From assembly GCA_016859345.1 (NCBI GenBank), contig CM029114.1:12546501-12610500 (forward strand): DNA of 64,000 bases. The letters run 5' to 3'. Source of the stretch: Istiophorus platypterus. Its lineage: Eukaryota; Chordata; Actinopteri; Istiophoriformes; Istiophoridae. How positions within the stretch are numbered: the first letter of the stretch is position 1; every line of letters starts with the position of its first letter. Position numbers and translations under genes: made by a program. A model generated the notes under the pieces. It did not search any database. It worked only from the letters and a program-made list of their open reading frames with translations, and was not told the origin of the DNA. Positions 40,667-54,395 of this stretch are shown here, in pieces.

Positions 40667-40735
40667 CTTGATGACTTTGACTGCTTGAGCTCCTTCTTTA
40701 AAGGTTGTATTTGGTTCAGGAAGTATGTGAGCCAT
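40667..40735 (-). CDS. candidate alternative first coding exon of ctnna2 (speculative)
   Basis: Minus-strand ATG with G at -3 and G at +4, followed by 23 open codons beginning MAHILPEPNTTF and ending KVIK at a possible donor AAG|gtagca. The 69-nt length leaves phase 0, exactly what is required to splice into the phase-0 acceptor at 38531, giving ...KVIK-TGRKEK.... Such a product would lack the N-terminal beta-catenin-binding region of alpha-catenin. Unspliced, the frame continues to a stop after 51 codons in all. The donor is weak at +5 (C). I do not recognise the peptide from any family. N-terminally truncated alpha-catenin transcripts from internal promoters are known in mammals as I recall, but this exon is not homologous to anything I can name. 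Chance is a realistic alternative. Confidence 0.22.
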
Positions 40736-40833
40736 AGCAAACTACTCAAGTGTAGTTCTGGTATGCCTATCAGAGAGCAAGGACCCCTTTTTCAAAGTTA
40801 AAAGCAACTGGTCCAACCCACTTTCTCTTCTGT

Positions 40834-40840
40834 TTTTATA
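40834..40840 (-). promoter_or_regulatory. candidate TATA box of an intragenic promoter
   Basis: On the minus strand the sequence reads cttttataaaaaca, a good TATAAAA match. It lies about 100 nt upstream of an ATG at 40735 that opens a short frame ending at a possible splice donor. A start site near 40806 would give a 5' UTR of about 70 nt. TATA-like strings are common in AT-rich introns, so the support comes only from the combined arrangement. Confidence 0.25.
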
Positions 40841-43800
40841 AAAGACTTGAAATTCAGTAAGATGTCAACATGATGATAAACAACCACAATGTGTGAGCAT
40901 TTTCCTCATTTGGAATGTGTCACACTACAAGCTCAACATAAGTTTCAGTGTGGATACGTGCTGTAGGGAATTCACGTGCCCAAGGTCACTGGCGTGAAAG
41001 TGCTGCTCAATGAAAAGAGCCTGTAGCCATAAAAAACAGATATGATTCCCTTTTCTGTCTAATGTATTGCTGTAATGCCCTTGGCCAAGGCTCATATGGC
41101 ACAAGTTTTCTTTCATATGGATCTTAAACATTAGGAATGAGTCATTTGTCTCCTTGCTCATACTACAGTTAGTCACCCTCCCAACAGAAATCACACACAG
41201 CATTTCTTTTTTTTTGAGCAATGCATCAATTTAAAGAGAAGAAAATGGGTACTCATAATGTGAACAATATTTTTTGAAATTTGATCCCAACCAATATACA
41301 AACACACATAGGAGTGTATTGTATATTAACATGGTTTTATTAAACTTGCAGATTATATTCCGAAACATGCATGGAATGGGTTTGACCAAGTTGCTGATTG
41401 ACATAGAGGGAGGAGAGGAAATTAAGATAGCATCCGGTTGCCCTCCATTATGTGTCACGCAATCATATAAGCACTTGCTCTTTGATGCGCATGCACAGAC
41501 ATGCTATTCTATGCAAAAGCAGAGGACATGACACCATTAGTCACTGTGTTGCCTAAAGAGCCTAATGTGTCATTAAGGCACAGGATTAAAGATGCTCACC
41601 ACAAAAAATAAAAATGGGCTTCACTAGAACCTTTCTGAGGACACCTCGGACATATTTTTATGATTTTATTTATAGCTGACAACCTTGATTGAAATGAGAG
41701 AAAAAGATAATGGTCAGGCTTTAGATGACAAAAACAGCTCCTCTTATTATTTGTAAGATGAATCAACACACAAAATTGGTGTTTTTTTCCCCTATTTTCT
41801 GGAATCATGAATCCCAGCTGTTTTATTTCTCAAAACTCTAAACTCTTTAATCTGAGTTAAGGAGATTAAAACAGCACATTGATGTTAGTCTAGAGGGACT
41901 AAACCCAGCACCTGTTATTTTGAGCTCATATTTACAACTGAACAGTAGTTTCTGGTGTGTATATTTTCTTATAACAGCTCTTTGTTTAATCTTGTATCTT
42001 TAAGATCAATGCAGCATGCTTTTGATAATTACAGTAAGTCAAGTACACTAGTATTGCTAAAAATTGCTTCCCTCACACTGTAATTACTCTTCTGCTTTGA
42101 TATGTCATAACTCCTTCAATATGCAGTGGAAAATTTATTGCTAATGTTTGGTGTCCTGCAAAACATAAAACACCCAATTAAAAACACTATGCATGAATTC
42201 TCCCATCACAAACTTTATATACAAGGCAGGCCACAGAGATGAATCATAGGTTAGTGAAAGCATCAGGCTCATCTTCAGCCCGGATTGGTTAAAACTCTGT
42301 GATAGTGCATGCATGTGCTTTCACTGCGGTTGTGTGTTAGAAACAAGGGGAGAGAGAAAAACTGAGTCACATTATTGTATTTATGTTTGTACGATACTCA
42401 TCAGGGAAACTATTTGATTCCCCTCCATTCCCATCCTGGTGTGTCCTGTATGTGCCCTCCAGTCCACAGCCATTTAAAACTTGACAACGCAGTTGGCTGT
42501 TGATTCAGATGACTCCTATACAGCAACACTGATTGCTTAGTTTTTGACTGCCACATAATGGAATGTACATGCTTGGTTTTTCTAGTAAACACAAGTCCCC
42601 GTGGTGTTTTGCAGACAAGGTTCCCAACTGTCTCCATCCATTATTTTCCAACCCCTGGTGAGCACTCATTCATTCCCGGTTGGGGAGAGGAAGATAGAGG
42701 AGGGTGCCTGAAAATAAGCATCTAGTGTGCGGGGTAATGGAAGCAGTAGCACTGAAGTTATTCTTGGCCACTCAGGAGATGGCTGATGGAAGGTGCATGC
42801 TGGTGGAACGGCTGAGGGCCCTGAGTGTGCTCACTCTCTCAGGCCCTCCAAAAGTAAGTTGTGTAATTCACTGGTGCACTGCAGCGCAAACTGCTTCACT
42901 GCATTTTTGACCTCAAACCCTGTAATGGTGGAATAAGACATATAGCATTGTCTGTGCAAGCTGAAAAATGTGCAGAGGAATGTGTGCTTATTTTCAGATG
43001 TCAATTTTCCTCTTTCTCCCTTATTTTGAAATGTAAAATATGAGCTGGTAATCACATTTAAGCATTGTTTCAATTACATCAAATATATAAGTGTATTACA
43101 TGCCTTTATAGCTGAATGTTTTTTAGATGAACTGAGAAGTAAAAGACTTTAGATCGTGGTTCTTTGAATTCTTAATCCAGACAGTTGTCCATGTTTATTT
43201 TTATGGTATTTGTGAACATTATGTGAATAAATGTCAAAAACCTTTATTTCTGCAAACAATGAAATGAACAGACCAATTGAAAATGGAGGCGATCGATATT
43301 TTCTGACGCAATCAAAAGTGTCACATCTCTGCACGTCCCTTGAAACTAATGCAATAAATACTGACAACAGCAAAAAATGCTGAAACCGAGGGGTGGTGAA
43401 AGAAGTGAGGAATGAATCTGGACATTCATGGGCAATAACATGGCAAATCAAAGGAATGGGCAGATGAAACAGAGGGAAGAAAATAGCAGACACGTAGGGG
43501 AGAAAAGGGGGGTTGAGGTGGGGGGATGGTATGAGGCATTCTGTCTCATTGTCTCCCAAGATCAATGTGTTAAATGATATCAATTCCGGCTCCTTGTCAA
43601 TTCAATTAGGCAGGAGCGAGAGGTACAATTACTGTCCAATGTGGTTAAACTGTCTGCAGCAGGCTTAAAGGGGAAGGCAAGCTGATAACGAGAGGGTGAG
43701 AAAGTGTTTGTGTATGTGCGAGCCAGGGGTGGGGGCTGATAATAGTGGTAACGTGTTGGTCGGGTTACCAGCAGATAATGGGTAGCTAGATCCTCATTAA

Positions 43801-44192
43801 GATAAGTTGTGATCCCTCAACTGTGGTGCCATAGATGGGCCAATTTGACTTCTTCTCATTAAGTGAAACTTAAAGACGTGCAGCAGTGTCTATCAGCTTG
43901 TTTGATTACAGGATACTGAAAAAGAAAACACGCTACAATGCCTGTGGCTTGAAAAAAAAATACTTCCAGATAAGCAGCTTAGATTAGAATTTTTTCTTTT
44001 TTTAAATTAGATGACAGAGCAACATAGGACAGAGATAGATGCCATATCATAATCTCATTATAAACCCCTTGGCAACTAATAGATATATACAATACAGGCA
44101 AAATGCAATACTGGAGCAGTATTGCATTGTGAGTTAGCAGAATATTGTTCTGAAGGGGCCAAAGGTCTAAATATATATATAAGTTAATTATT

Positions 44193-44312
44193 CACATTGG
44201 GCGTACAGCCAGCCTTGACAGGTCACCAGTGTATCTCAGGTCAAATACTGTACAGACAGACAAATATTCAAACTCACATTCTCTCCCACAGGCAATGTAA
44301 AGTCTCGCTCAT
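44193..44312 (-). mobile_element. SINE-like fish repeat fragment, minus orientation
   Basis: Contains cacattgggcg, gacaggtcaccagtgtatct, agacagacaaat-attcaaactcacattc and caggcaatgtaaagtc in order. These are the complement of the well-known teleost repeat with actggcgacctgtccagg and taaattgcc...tgaatgtgagt. About 120 bp survive. Confidence 0.68.
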
Positions 44313-44405
44313 TTTCTATTTCCCTTTTTTAATAATATGAATGATCATTTGAGTTGCACATCTCCAATCCTTTTAGATACTTTATACTATTTGAATGACT
44401 AACTA

Positions 44406-44436
44406 TAAATAAATAAATAAATGTATGTATGTATGT
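44406..44436. repeat. (AAAT)n(GTAT)n microsatellite
   Basis: About four AAAT units followed by about four GTAT units. Confidence 0.9.
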
Positions 44437-47400
44437 GAGTCCAGTTTATGTAGTTTAGGCCCAAACTAATCACAGGCTTGTTTAGTAGGACATTATACAA
44501 ATATAAAATTATTCTACCCAGCTTTATGACTTATGATCAGTGTTGGAGAAAAGTGTGCTGAAGATAATGACTCAAAAATGCTTTGATCTGGAGTTGATTT
44601 TGCCTCCTGACCACCCGCAACACTGATCATAAAACTGCTCTGACAACAGTTCTGGGCACTGAAGATTGGTAAGCAGAATTACGTTGTACAAAAGATTTTA
44701 GATGAAATTGACAAGATTCATTATTTTAACACCTTGCCTCTCAGGTCTTTATGTGCTATAGCTATTTTTGTGACTGTCTCAGATAATTATTATTTTTTCT
44801 TTTTGTGCAGAATTTTAGGTAAAATAAGATTCAAAATGAAAAGAGTCTCTTCTTAGACAAGGAAAAAGCTTGTGGCAGGCAGTGATTAATAATGAGTTGA
44901 GTAATTTTAATGTATGTAATATCTCCAAATGCATGCAGACAGGTCTGAAAACCAGACTTTCTTTTTTTTAATTAATCCAGTATAATGAAAGCAACAATGG
45001 CCAATGGAAATGGACTATATGGAACTCATTCTTTTTTTTCCCACAAATTCTAAACATCAGTTACAATTTTGAGGAGAACCCACATAATGCATATTTAATT
45101 ATGACCAAAATTAGACTAATTTTTAAGTAGGATTACAATACATAATTGGTTTGCATTCTTAGAGTTACAACAAAACAAATTGATGAAATGGTTGTGTAAT
45201 TACTAAGAGTGGTTAAATTAAGTATTTTTACCATGCAGTTGATAAGTGAACAAATGTAATATCAAGGATATTGTCATTCAGTTCTAACAGACAATTTACA
45301 ACTAACATTATATGGGTATTTCAAAATTCCATAGCAATGTTACTAAAAAGTGTTAGATTCATAGATTGATGGCAGCACCAACACACATGGATATACATAT
45401 AGCAATAGCCTATTTAAATTTTTCTGTGGAAATATGAACAATTATCAAGAACTCCTTATTGGCACCACAGGAAGGCCAGTACACTCCAAACACCCCATGC
45501 GCTACTTCATGTCTTTTCTCCTCTCACATGGTTGCCCATAGTATCTATAACGGTGCTGTTTGAGCATGGAAGTCTCCTGTCAGTTAGAGTTAATGCAGCC
45601 GAGAACAGCACTGCCTGAGGAGGAGCCAGAGTGCCTTCTGGCATAAGCTCTTTTATGTTTAATGGCTGATACCGTTTTCTTACTCCTCTCATTACACTGG
45701 TTCATGTTTAGACTGTGGGCCTGTCACTGGCTATTAGCATCCATGGTCAAGCAGGCTGTGGATGAGAGGAAGCACCTGGCTTATCATCAAGCACATTGTA
45801 AGTACAAAATGAGCAGTTTGTTTAGGATAGGGTAAACATGAAGTGAAGGAATAACACCCTGTACCCATAGATACATGGTTAATTGGTTGTTTGATGCAAA
45901 ATAAAAACAAAATCCTGAACCATAAAATTAAAATAGAAGAATAACCTGGCATGTACTAGAGTAGATTATAATATTTTAGAAAACTATTTGTATTGGTTAA
46001 ATGTACAAGAGATAATGAAATCCCATTTTTTCCATTTATGTTTCCAGTTACTGATTTTAATGTTGTGGCTGATCTGACACTTTTTAAAATCATCTTTAGG
46101 GCCTTTATTTTAGATGAGAGCAATCAATGACAAGAGACATGGGGAGAAATCCTGAGTCAAAATCAAACTGTCTACACTGCAATGGTACACATCTCAGAAT
46201 ACGAGGACACAGGGACACTCCTCTAATATGCATATGTTAACATAGTATATTCATCGGATTTCGGCTGTGGCTTGGAGCAAATCTAAATCCAATGGACCTG
46301 TTTTTTTGCGGGTGGGGGGGGTACTTATTGATGGATTCATACAAACTACTGAACAAGATAGGTTTTTAAATAATACAACAGGGATCATTTCAAAAAGTTC
46401 ACTGAATAGAATCTAACTAAAACTGATAAGTGAAAGGAAACAGTAAGGGCAGAGAGAGAGAGAGGGAGAAACTGCAAAACTGAAAAACTGCAGCAGAGAC
46501 ATGGGTAGTGGCAGAAACTGCCAAAAATAAACAAAAACAAGAGCAGATGTAAGTTAAGGGCATTTGGTTACATGTCTTTCTTTGATTGTCGGGCATAGTA
46601 AGAGCATATTTCATGGTTCTCTGGAATGGCACCCAACAGCACAATTCAGGATACAGATGTAAAAGTAAATAGTTTTAACTTGGAAAAAAAAAGAATAAAA
46701 AAAATCCAAGCAGGCGAAAGTACAAAGGGTCAAGCTGAAGAAAAATCCAAACAAACACAGGCATGGTCCAAAAAACGATCAGGATCAAAACCGAGAGAGA
46801 GTGGGTGGATACAATAGGGGGCTAATGAGGGGATGGGTAAGCAGATGAGTAGGGAGGAGGGGCAGATTGTGTGATTCTACTGGTGGGAAAAGCAGGCAGG
46901 TGGGATTGGTAGGTTCTGAAATGACATCAAGATTAGAACATATATGCTCTAAAAAGATGGAAAGAATGAACGATAGGATGAATGAGTGGACCGCAATTCA
47001 AAACCGTGACAGCATATCTAAGAAGTATATGATTTTATTCTTTTTACCGTGAGTAATGTTTGAACTTATTGTCACAGCAGAGATGAAAAGTAGAAATGAC
47101 TTAGTCTGGAAGATTGAAAGTAAACTTTGTAAATTTGTAATGGATTAACTTGCCATAACCTGGTCCAAGGTTTTCAATTCTAAGACAGAAGCTAGTTATA
47201 GAAAATTCAGCCCTTCCTTTTCACAGAGGGAGGTTACAGACATCATAAAGAGTTTATTATCCATACCCCTCAGTCACAGTCAGTACAATGTCATCAGGAG
47301 GCCATAAACTATCAACCTCCATATTTTTGTTTTTACAGTAGGAAGAAGGTATCCCTGAATATTGCCTGAAGAATACAGGTATGTCAGTGACTGAGTGAGT

Positions 47401-47875
47401 ATAGAGACAGAGTTCCAGAGGTAGCAAGGGAATATAACAAGGATGTTAGAGGGCTAAAAAATCCATACAATACTCAAAGCATCCCTGATAGCTGTGCCAA
47501 TCAGGTGAGGATACACTTGTATTGCTATTTAAAAAATTTTTAGCTGCATGAAAGGATTTAGATCCACATTTTCAGACAGTAAGAGTTAAAATGGTTTGGA
47601 ATTGCCAGGCCTGAAAATACACTGTGGAATGTGTCAAAGAAATAAAAGTGTTGAAAACCTGCCTTGGTAATTATGGTCTGATTGATTTACCGCTCCTTTC
47701 ATAGCTCATGTGCTCATGAAAATTACCACTGTGTGTAGTTAGATACAATGGGATGTCATGCAGTGATGCAGGGTTTAAGAATAGAGGCATGAAGTAAAAG
47801 GGTAGGGTTAAAAAAAAGTGTTTTGGGCTATAAGCCAAGGTTTTAGGTGCATAGTTTCAGGAGAATAAGAAAAAG

Positions 47876-48130
47876 AGTGAGGGGAAATGTCTGGTTATCA
47901 GACAGAAAGAGAGAGAGCAGGGGATAAAAAAAAAAAAAAAAAAAATCTAGTCCTGCAGCAACAGTATGGGGAGCTAGAGCAATGCTGCCTGCAGCCTCCC
48001 TGAACTGAATAGCAAGTAGTCTGCGAGGGAGGGACTGAAGGAAGGGCAGCAGAAAAGAAGAGGAGCAAGGGAGGGAGAGGCTGAGAATAGGTTAGAGAGG
48101 GTGAGAAAATAAGAGAGTGGTGTAATATCT
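47876..48130 (+). repeat. purine-rich (GA/A) strand
   Basis: The plus strand is strongly purine-biased, with (GA)n, an A run of about 19 bases at 47927-47945, and GGGAGGGAG-type stretches around 48025-48080, broken by about 70 bp of mixed sequence (47946-48020). The Leu/Ser/Pro-rich minus-strand frame here is a by-product. Confidence 0.7.
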
Positions 48131-48244
48131 GTGAGAGCAGAACTATGGTAAAGAGAAAAAAAGCAAGTCAATAGGGTGAGAAGAAGGTCTGAATATCTCT
48201 GATGTACTTTTGTTTCACCGCAGAGCTGAAAAAGTCAATTTATC

Positions 48245-48272
48245 ACGCACGCACACACACACACACACACAC
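48245..48272. repeat. (AC)n microsatellite
   Basis: About 13 AC units with two GC interruptions at the start. Confidence 0.92.
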
Positions 48273-51200
48273 TTGCCTATACATGCATACACAAACATGA
48301 CGTGGCCGTCTGTGGGTGCTGCCTCTGAAAAAGAGTAAGGCTTCAATACACGTCAAACACTACAGATAGGATAGAACACCTGAAAAAGGGACTAAGGTCA
48401 AACCATTTTAAGAACCAGTTCTTAATACCAGGCGACATAATCCTATTTCATCATCACTTTGTCTCCCCTGCATTGCATCATCCTCCACCACTCCCTGTAT
48501 TGGATCAGACTTAACGCTGACATGTTATGAATTAGAGGGCTACTGTGTGGTGGAAAACGGACAGACATTAGTGTTGACTGTGAGCGTTAAATTCTCAAGT
48601 ATTTTTTCAGTTTAATGGAAATCCATACCAGACTCCTTCAACTACATACTGTATATCCTCATAATTTCTCATCCGTATCCAGTATGTCACAAATAGGGCT
48701 GTTAAACACTGATTACTGGCTGTAGCTGTCATGTCAATAGGTCTAAAGATTCATAGTAAGCTATATTTAGAAAAAAAGAAAAAGGGGAGAGATAAAAAAT
48801 GTAGAGGCAGAAAAACAAGGGAACAGACTGATTAGTTGTGTCTAGACATCATCCACCTTCACACCTGCCTCACACTGCATCTCTGCTTGCCTGACGGTCC
48901 CTTTCCATTCATTGCTTGCAACCAACCAAACCACCCTCTCTGTAACTCTATGTGACCTCTTCTGTGTGAAGCACAGGGTTACAAGTAAGTGAGGTAGCTC
49001 CAGAAACCTGAAATGACTGATGACAAAACAAGTTTTTCAGATAATGATGCATGTTGATCTCATTCCATCTTGCTTCTCACTGCCGACTGGTGGGGGTAGA
49101 AGTAGTCGACTGCACAGGCACACAAAAATTTATAGATTTAAAATTATGCAAAATATGTAAACAGCATAAAACTTCCACACAGCTGCCGCCTTTTGCTATC
49201 AATGTGAAGGTGGCAGTTGTTAGGGATAGCAAGGGGGACAAAGAGTGATATGCGCGTTTCTGTAAACTGGGATAATGATGACTCAAGCTGCTCTTCTGGG
49301 TGGGTTACTGTGTGTAGGTAGTACTAATCAGGGATTAGGTTTGGGAAAAGGTAAAAAAAAAAACAAAACAAAACAAAAAAAAAATCAGCCTCAAGTCTGA
49401 AAGCAAAACGGAGCCATGAGCAGATCAAATAAAAACATGTTAATGATTGCATGATAACACTAACGTACCTACTGCCTATTGTGGTTTAGCCCACTGCAGA
49501 GACAGCTGCTGTGTACACAAACAACACAGATATAATGTACAGAGCTAGACAACAGTGTTATCCCTTGCTGTAATGATCCACAATGCAACAACTTCAAAGA
49601 CTGCTAGAGCTGGCTGAACTGGTGAAATGATTATGTCTCCCACCATCCTTTCATCTGGGCTTTGTCAGTCCAGCCACACAGCACCACAAGCCACTAACAG
49701 AGTTGTTGCTGCTATTAGTTGGGAGCAGTAAAGCCACAGAATATCTGGACATGATGTAAGTGCACTGCGTGAGGATGGATCAGGGGATAGGACTTATTGT
49801 CAGGGTGGGTATTTGGGGATTGATGTCTTTTCAGAAGACATCTATTCTGTTCCTTAAGCTGACTTATAAAATGTAGTCTCACAATGGTCACAGCTGTTCA
49901 TATCCTACCAGCCTTTTCAGGAAATGACATGCAGCCGTCCACCCTTGAAAATATTGGCTGCCATTTATCAAACCATCTAAGAATTTGCACAGAGTTAAAG
50001 ACTAGGAGAGATATATGAACCTCTCTACATCTGATTTATTAAACTGTTGCACAACACCTAAATGAGCACTGATTTGATTCAAGTCTGATAAATGATTCAG
50101 CTCTGAAAACAAGGACATGATGCACCATGCACTTATTTACATACGACAGATCTTGATTTATGTGTGTTTGGCAAATCTTGGCCTTTTAAAAGCGATTCCT
50201 GGTGCAGCAAAATTTTATATATAACATGAAAAAGAGAAAATGGTAAAAAGATCTATATTTTCTAGGATTGACCATAGAAAATGTGTTTCATAAAGACCCT
50301 TCAAGTGCTCCCATAGAGAGAATATACATCTCCAAATCTCCATCTTTAACCTCTCGTTGGGTCATTGACTGACATAGGTGACCTCAATGACTTTCAAGGT
50401 GCTAAGGACCCAACATGGGGTTAAATGCCTGTGACTCCCCCACCAGTCAGTTAGAAGTGAAGAAGCCTTTTGGATTAAAGGTGTAATGTCTTCAAAAATG
50501 TTAAGCAAGTACAGTTGCTCTTGTATGGCACCTGGGCCATTGGAATACTACTATGTGCTCTGTATGACACTAGTGGTTAGGGAGCAGCATAACAGGAACT
50601 TGTGGGCATCACAACGAGAAGGATGTGTACCCCTGGACAGGCCGGCCTTATTTTCAATGCTATGACAGGGTCAGGTCTCTGATGAGGGTTACCATAATTA
50701 TGCATGGACCATTTGGTAGACAAATCTCTGGTTCAAGTGGTCAGCTACACCACACAGTAGATGATAAAAGAATGACATAACAAATAATGTTGATACCTAG
50801 TATCTACTCTTAGCAACTTTAAGTGGTGCAGGTAGTTACTGTGCTTTGTCACCAAGGTTAGAAAGACTGAAGATATGATGTGATGCCTTCAGCAGCAAAG
50901 AATGCAATCTTCATTACACAACACAATATATAATAGCTGGCCAAGTTTTCGAGCCAATGTTAAATTTGTCCAAATAGTTAGACAGAACATTGATATGCAT
51001 AAAACCCCAAAAACTTCAGATTATGTTCAGTGATGGGTTTGGTATTTTGTAAAGGCCAGCATGCAGACATATAGTAGCTGCAGTATAACATTATTCCTCT
51101 GAATTGAAGGCTCTTAAACTGCATGTAATTTTAAGAAAGCAGCACCCACAGTGCCAGAGTTTAGCAGTTTGTCAACACGTTCATGGCTTTGTATAAAAAG

Positions 51201-51783
51201 GACCATTTTGATTGGGCTCTAAATTCCTAGGTATGAAATTACTGGGGTGAAGAGAGTGAATCATGAAAAAAAAAAACAAAAAACAGTGAGACAGTGAACA
51301 CAAAACACATATACACACACAGAACCACAAAGGGAGGAAGTAAGGCGGAGAATTTTTACTCTTGTCAGAGGATTTAGCTGCCATTGTCTACAGCCAGAGA
51401 CAGCACTCTGCATTTTAATCAAGGGTACCGTTTCGAATCCAGTGGCTTTATGATGTGATAACAACTGTATTTTTTACTTCTACTGAGTAGGACTTGGGGG
51501 ATGTGTCATCATGTAATGTCACATCACACAGATCTGTCACACCCTTTGGGACCTAGTTATCTGCACATTGTGCCTGTGGTCAGTTGACAGAATGTCATGA
51601 TATGGATACGCCTGTAAGAGAGCAGATAATACTAGCTTCTGTGGGTTGATTTGTATTAATGACTTATCTGGGTTGTAACTTAGAGCTAAACAAGGTGTCA
51701 CTTTCATGTAATGGATACAGGAAGTTTGATAAGGAGGGACACTAACAGCTCTCTCAAAATCACAGGGATGCACTGTAATTATG

Positions 51784-51808
51784 ATTTATTTATTTATTTA
51801 TTTATTTG
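51784..51808. repeat. (ATTT)n microsatellite
   Basis: About six perfect ATTT units. Confidence 0.9.
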
Positions 51809-53576
51809 CAGTGCACGTCTTCTGATGTTTAAGGCTAAATTAAGTTGTGTGGATGCAAATTCATAATGAGGATTCAAGTAAACTTTCATTGTGTGATTTT
51901 CCTTTTTTTTCTAAATGTGTAATGTTAATTGTATGTAGGAATAAAAAAACAAGTCAAGTCTGCTTCTGATCTTTTTGAAGCGTAATGACTGACTGAATAA
52001 GCTGTTGACATATGACATGAAAAAAATCTGTTTCTATGATTTTAGTGTTTGACAGCTAATATAAAAAGATATATAAATGGTAACACCTACAAAATATGAT
52101 CAGCTGTGCTATAACACAAAAGAAGAAAATCCAGAAACCATCAAATCCAGCAAGAATTCAGGTTTTTACCTGTCAAGATAAAGCAGATAAGTGATTCAAC
52201 CATGTTTGTGAAAACTTCACTTCCTGATTTAAGAGAAAATCTATTTGACATCCCTGAACCGTAGTTAATTGAACTTGTGATTTTCACTAAATATGTTTAA
52301 AAAAGGCAGTGGTTTGTCAATATTAATGATGTTAAAACTGGTAGATATTCATTATTCCAAACAGTAAATCCAATTAGGGCTTAGCGACAGTTAAAAAAAA
52401 ATAGAATCATGACTTTTTTAGGCTTAGGGCGGATTCATGATTTGAATTTGTAATTTCTTCCTGCAAACTGCAGGAAAACTAAAACATGACTAAAACATCA
52501 TATTTTTAGGACTGCATGTACAAGACAGCTGACCTGAATAATGACAGACATGCACCTCCTACATGACTGTTAAGCATATTGAAAGAATAAAAGCCATCCC
52601 ATACAGTGCTAGATGCTGCAACTAAAACACGGACATCCACATTAATAATCATTTTTTGGCACAGGAAGAAGACGAGTCAGCACACTAATTCATCTGCTGC
52701 TGCTCTTTGTGTTTCGACATCAGTCTGATATCTGCACACTACTGGGTGTTAATTTAAGCTACCCACCAGGTAGAGAGAGACTGAAAAAAGTAGAATCTGC
52801 ACATTGCTCTGCTGGCTCTCTTAACTATAAGAGGTAAAACCTTGTCAACAAACACAAACTGAGAGTGAATTTCAATGTTCAGTCTTTTCTCTGTCTGTCC
52901 ATCCTTTTGAAGCGACCACTGAATTCAGTACGAGATAGCCAGCGCCAGTTAACCACTTGGTGTCACAACAGTCCCATAAACTGCGGTAGGTAAGTATATA
53001 GTTTAACTTTTATCATCAAAGTTTATCGGCTCTCAAGACTTCTAATTTAGCCTGCTATCATCCTTTGTGTACTGTAATAACTTGCAATAAGTTTTCCTGA
53101 TGTAGACATTTTATGCATCATACAAAAAAAAAAATCTGAATTCATCAAATTCCTTGAATTCATTTACCTCTCTTTTATATGTGCAGCTACCTTTAAAAAT
53201 GCAACATTTTATTCTTGGTATATTAAGGATAAATATATACTTTGAAATAGTCTAATAGTCTTAGTTTCTTTAAAAAAAAAATCCATTTTAAAACCATTGC
53301 ATGGAAACAGGATTGCTCACATCAGTTTAAGGGCATTTTAATGTTAATGTTACTCAAGGATTTGTCTTCCAGTTTTGTTTTGTTTTTTTCTTTTACGCTT
53401 TCTTGTACATGTGTACACCACACATTTTCAGTCATAAATCTACATTGAAGTGTTCACAAATAACAGCACTGGTGTCATTTATCCCATACCTGAACAAACA
53501 CCAGCTGCCAACAACCATGACACACTTGCTTCTGAAATACCACTTCCTACTTTCCAGTAAAAAATATCTGCATGAC

Positions 53577-53606
53577 ATATATGTATGTATGTATGTATGT
53601 ATGTAT
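53577..53606. repeat. (ATGT)n microsatellite
   Basis: About six perfect ATGT units after a short TA run. Confidence 0.9.
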
Positions 53607-53754
53607 CTACACCAACTGGTACCACAGGACCTTTAATCCAAGATTTAGTTTTTCTTTTTTTATGAATACTGTGATCTGTAGATGAAAAGCTTGACAGAAA
53701 GAAAACACCCTCCTAAACTTCTTTTGCACTGCAACAATGTCTCAGTGGCTGTAA

Positions 53755-53865
53755 TTAGAATGTCCTCCCCTTGTTCGAGGAGGTTTTCCTACAGGTGGCC
53801 TGGATTTATCCCACACCAACAGACATGCATGTTTGATATTATGAATGGCTCTAACAACTGGAGCT
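53755..53865 (+). mobile_element. SINE-like fish repeat fragment, plus orientation
   Basis: Reads gaatgtcctccccttgttcg, then ggttttcctacaggtggcct, then cccacaccaacagacatgca. These are degraded versions of the catgttctccccgtg..., gggttttctccgggt... and cccacagtccaaagacatgc blocks of the same repeat family as at 44193. The short frames over this place on both strands are therefore repeat-derived. Confidence 0.65.
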
Positions 53866-54395
53866 GAGGACCTCATGTGAATTAATAAAGTACAAGACTG
53901 ACAACCCCCTTTGGTCATAACAAGGTGTTGTGGGGATTCTATCTGTATGCCCACAAAGGACATTACTCCTTAGCACTGGCTTCTAGGTGAACCAGATATT
54001 TCTGACAGCTATGCATGTAGCCTCCTCTGAAATAAAGAGAGAAATGTTGAAAAAGAGCCAAATATACAGGTGTTCTATGTTTGTAACAGACTTGGTAATA
54101 AATGATTCACAAGCTCAAAAAGCTTGACAACATCTGCTTTGTGACAGCAAGGTTTGGGAGCTGTGCCTTTACCATGTGTATGACAAACTGAACTCTGAGA
54201 AATTTACATTAGATACTACGAGGACTGAATGCATCCCAGAGACCAATATTAGCTGGAGTGCACCATAGCCTCACTTTCTGGGGGGGGGATTCCACTTGCT
54301 ACAGTATTTATGGAATGGAGAATAAAAATTTAATTTATAGTGGGAATCGAGTAAAGCATGAGGTCTATGAATTATCTACTTCGTAAATAGTAAAT

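Noticed and set aside
43149..43583. 144-residue minus-strand frame
   Set aside because: Arises from a purine-rich plus strand giving Pro/Leu/Phe-rich antisense; no homology recognised.
51420..51445. tRNA B-box-like gtttcgaatcc
   Set aside because: No matching A box or cloverleaf at the right distance, so neither a tRNA nor a tRNA-derived SINE head can be supported.
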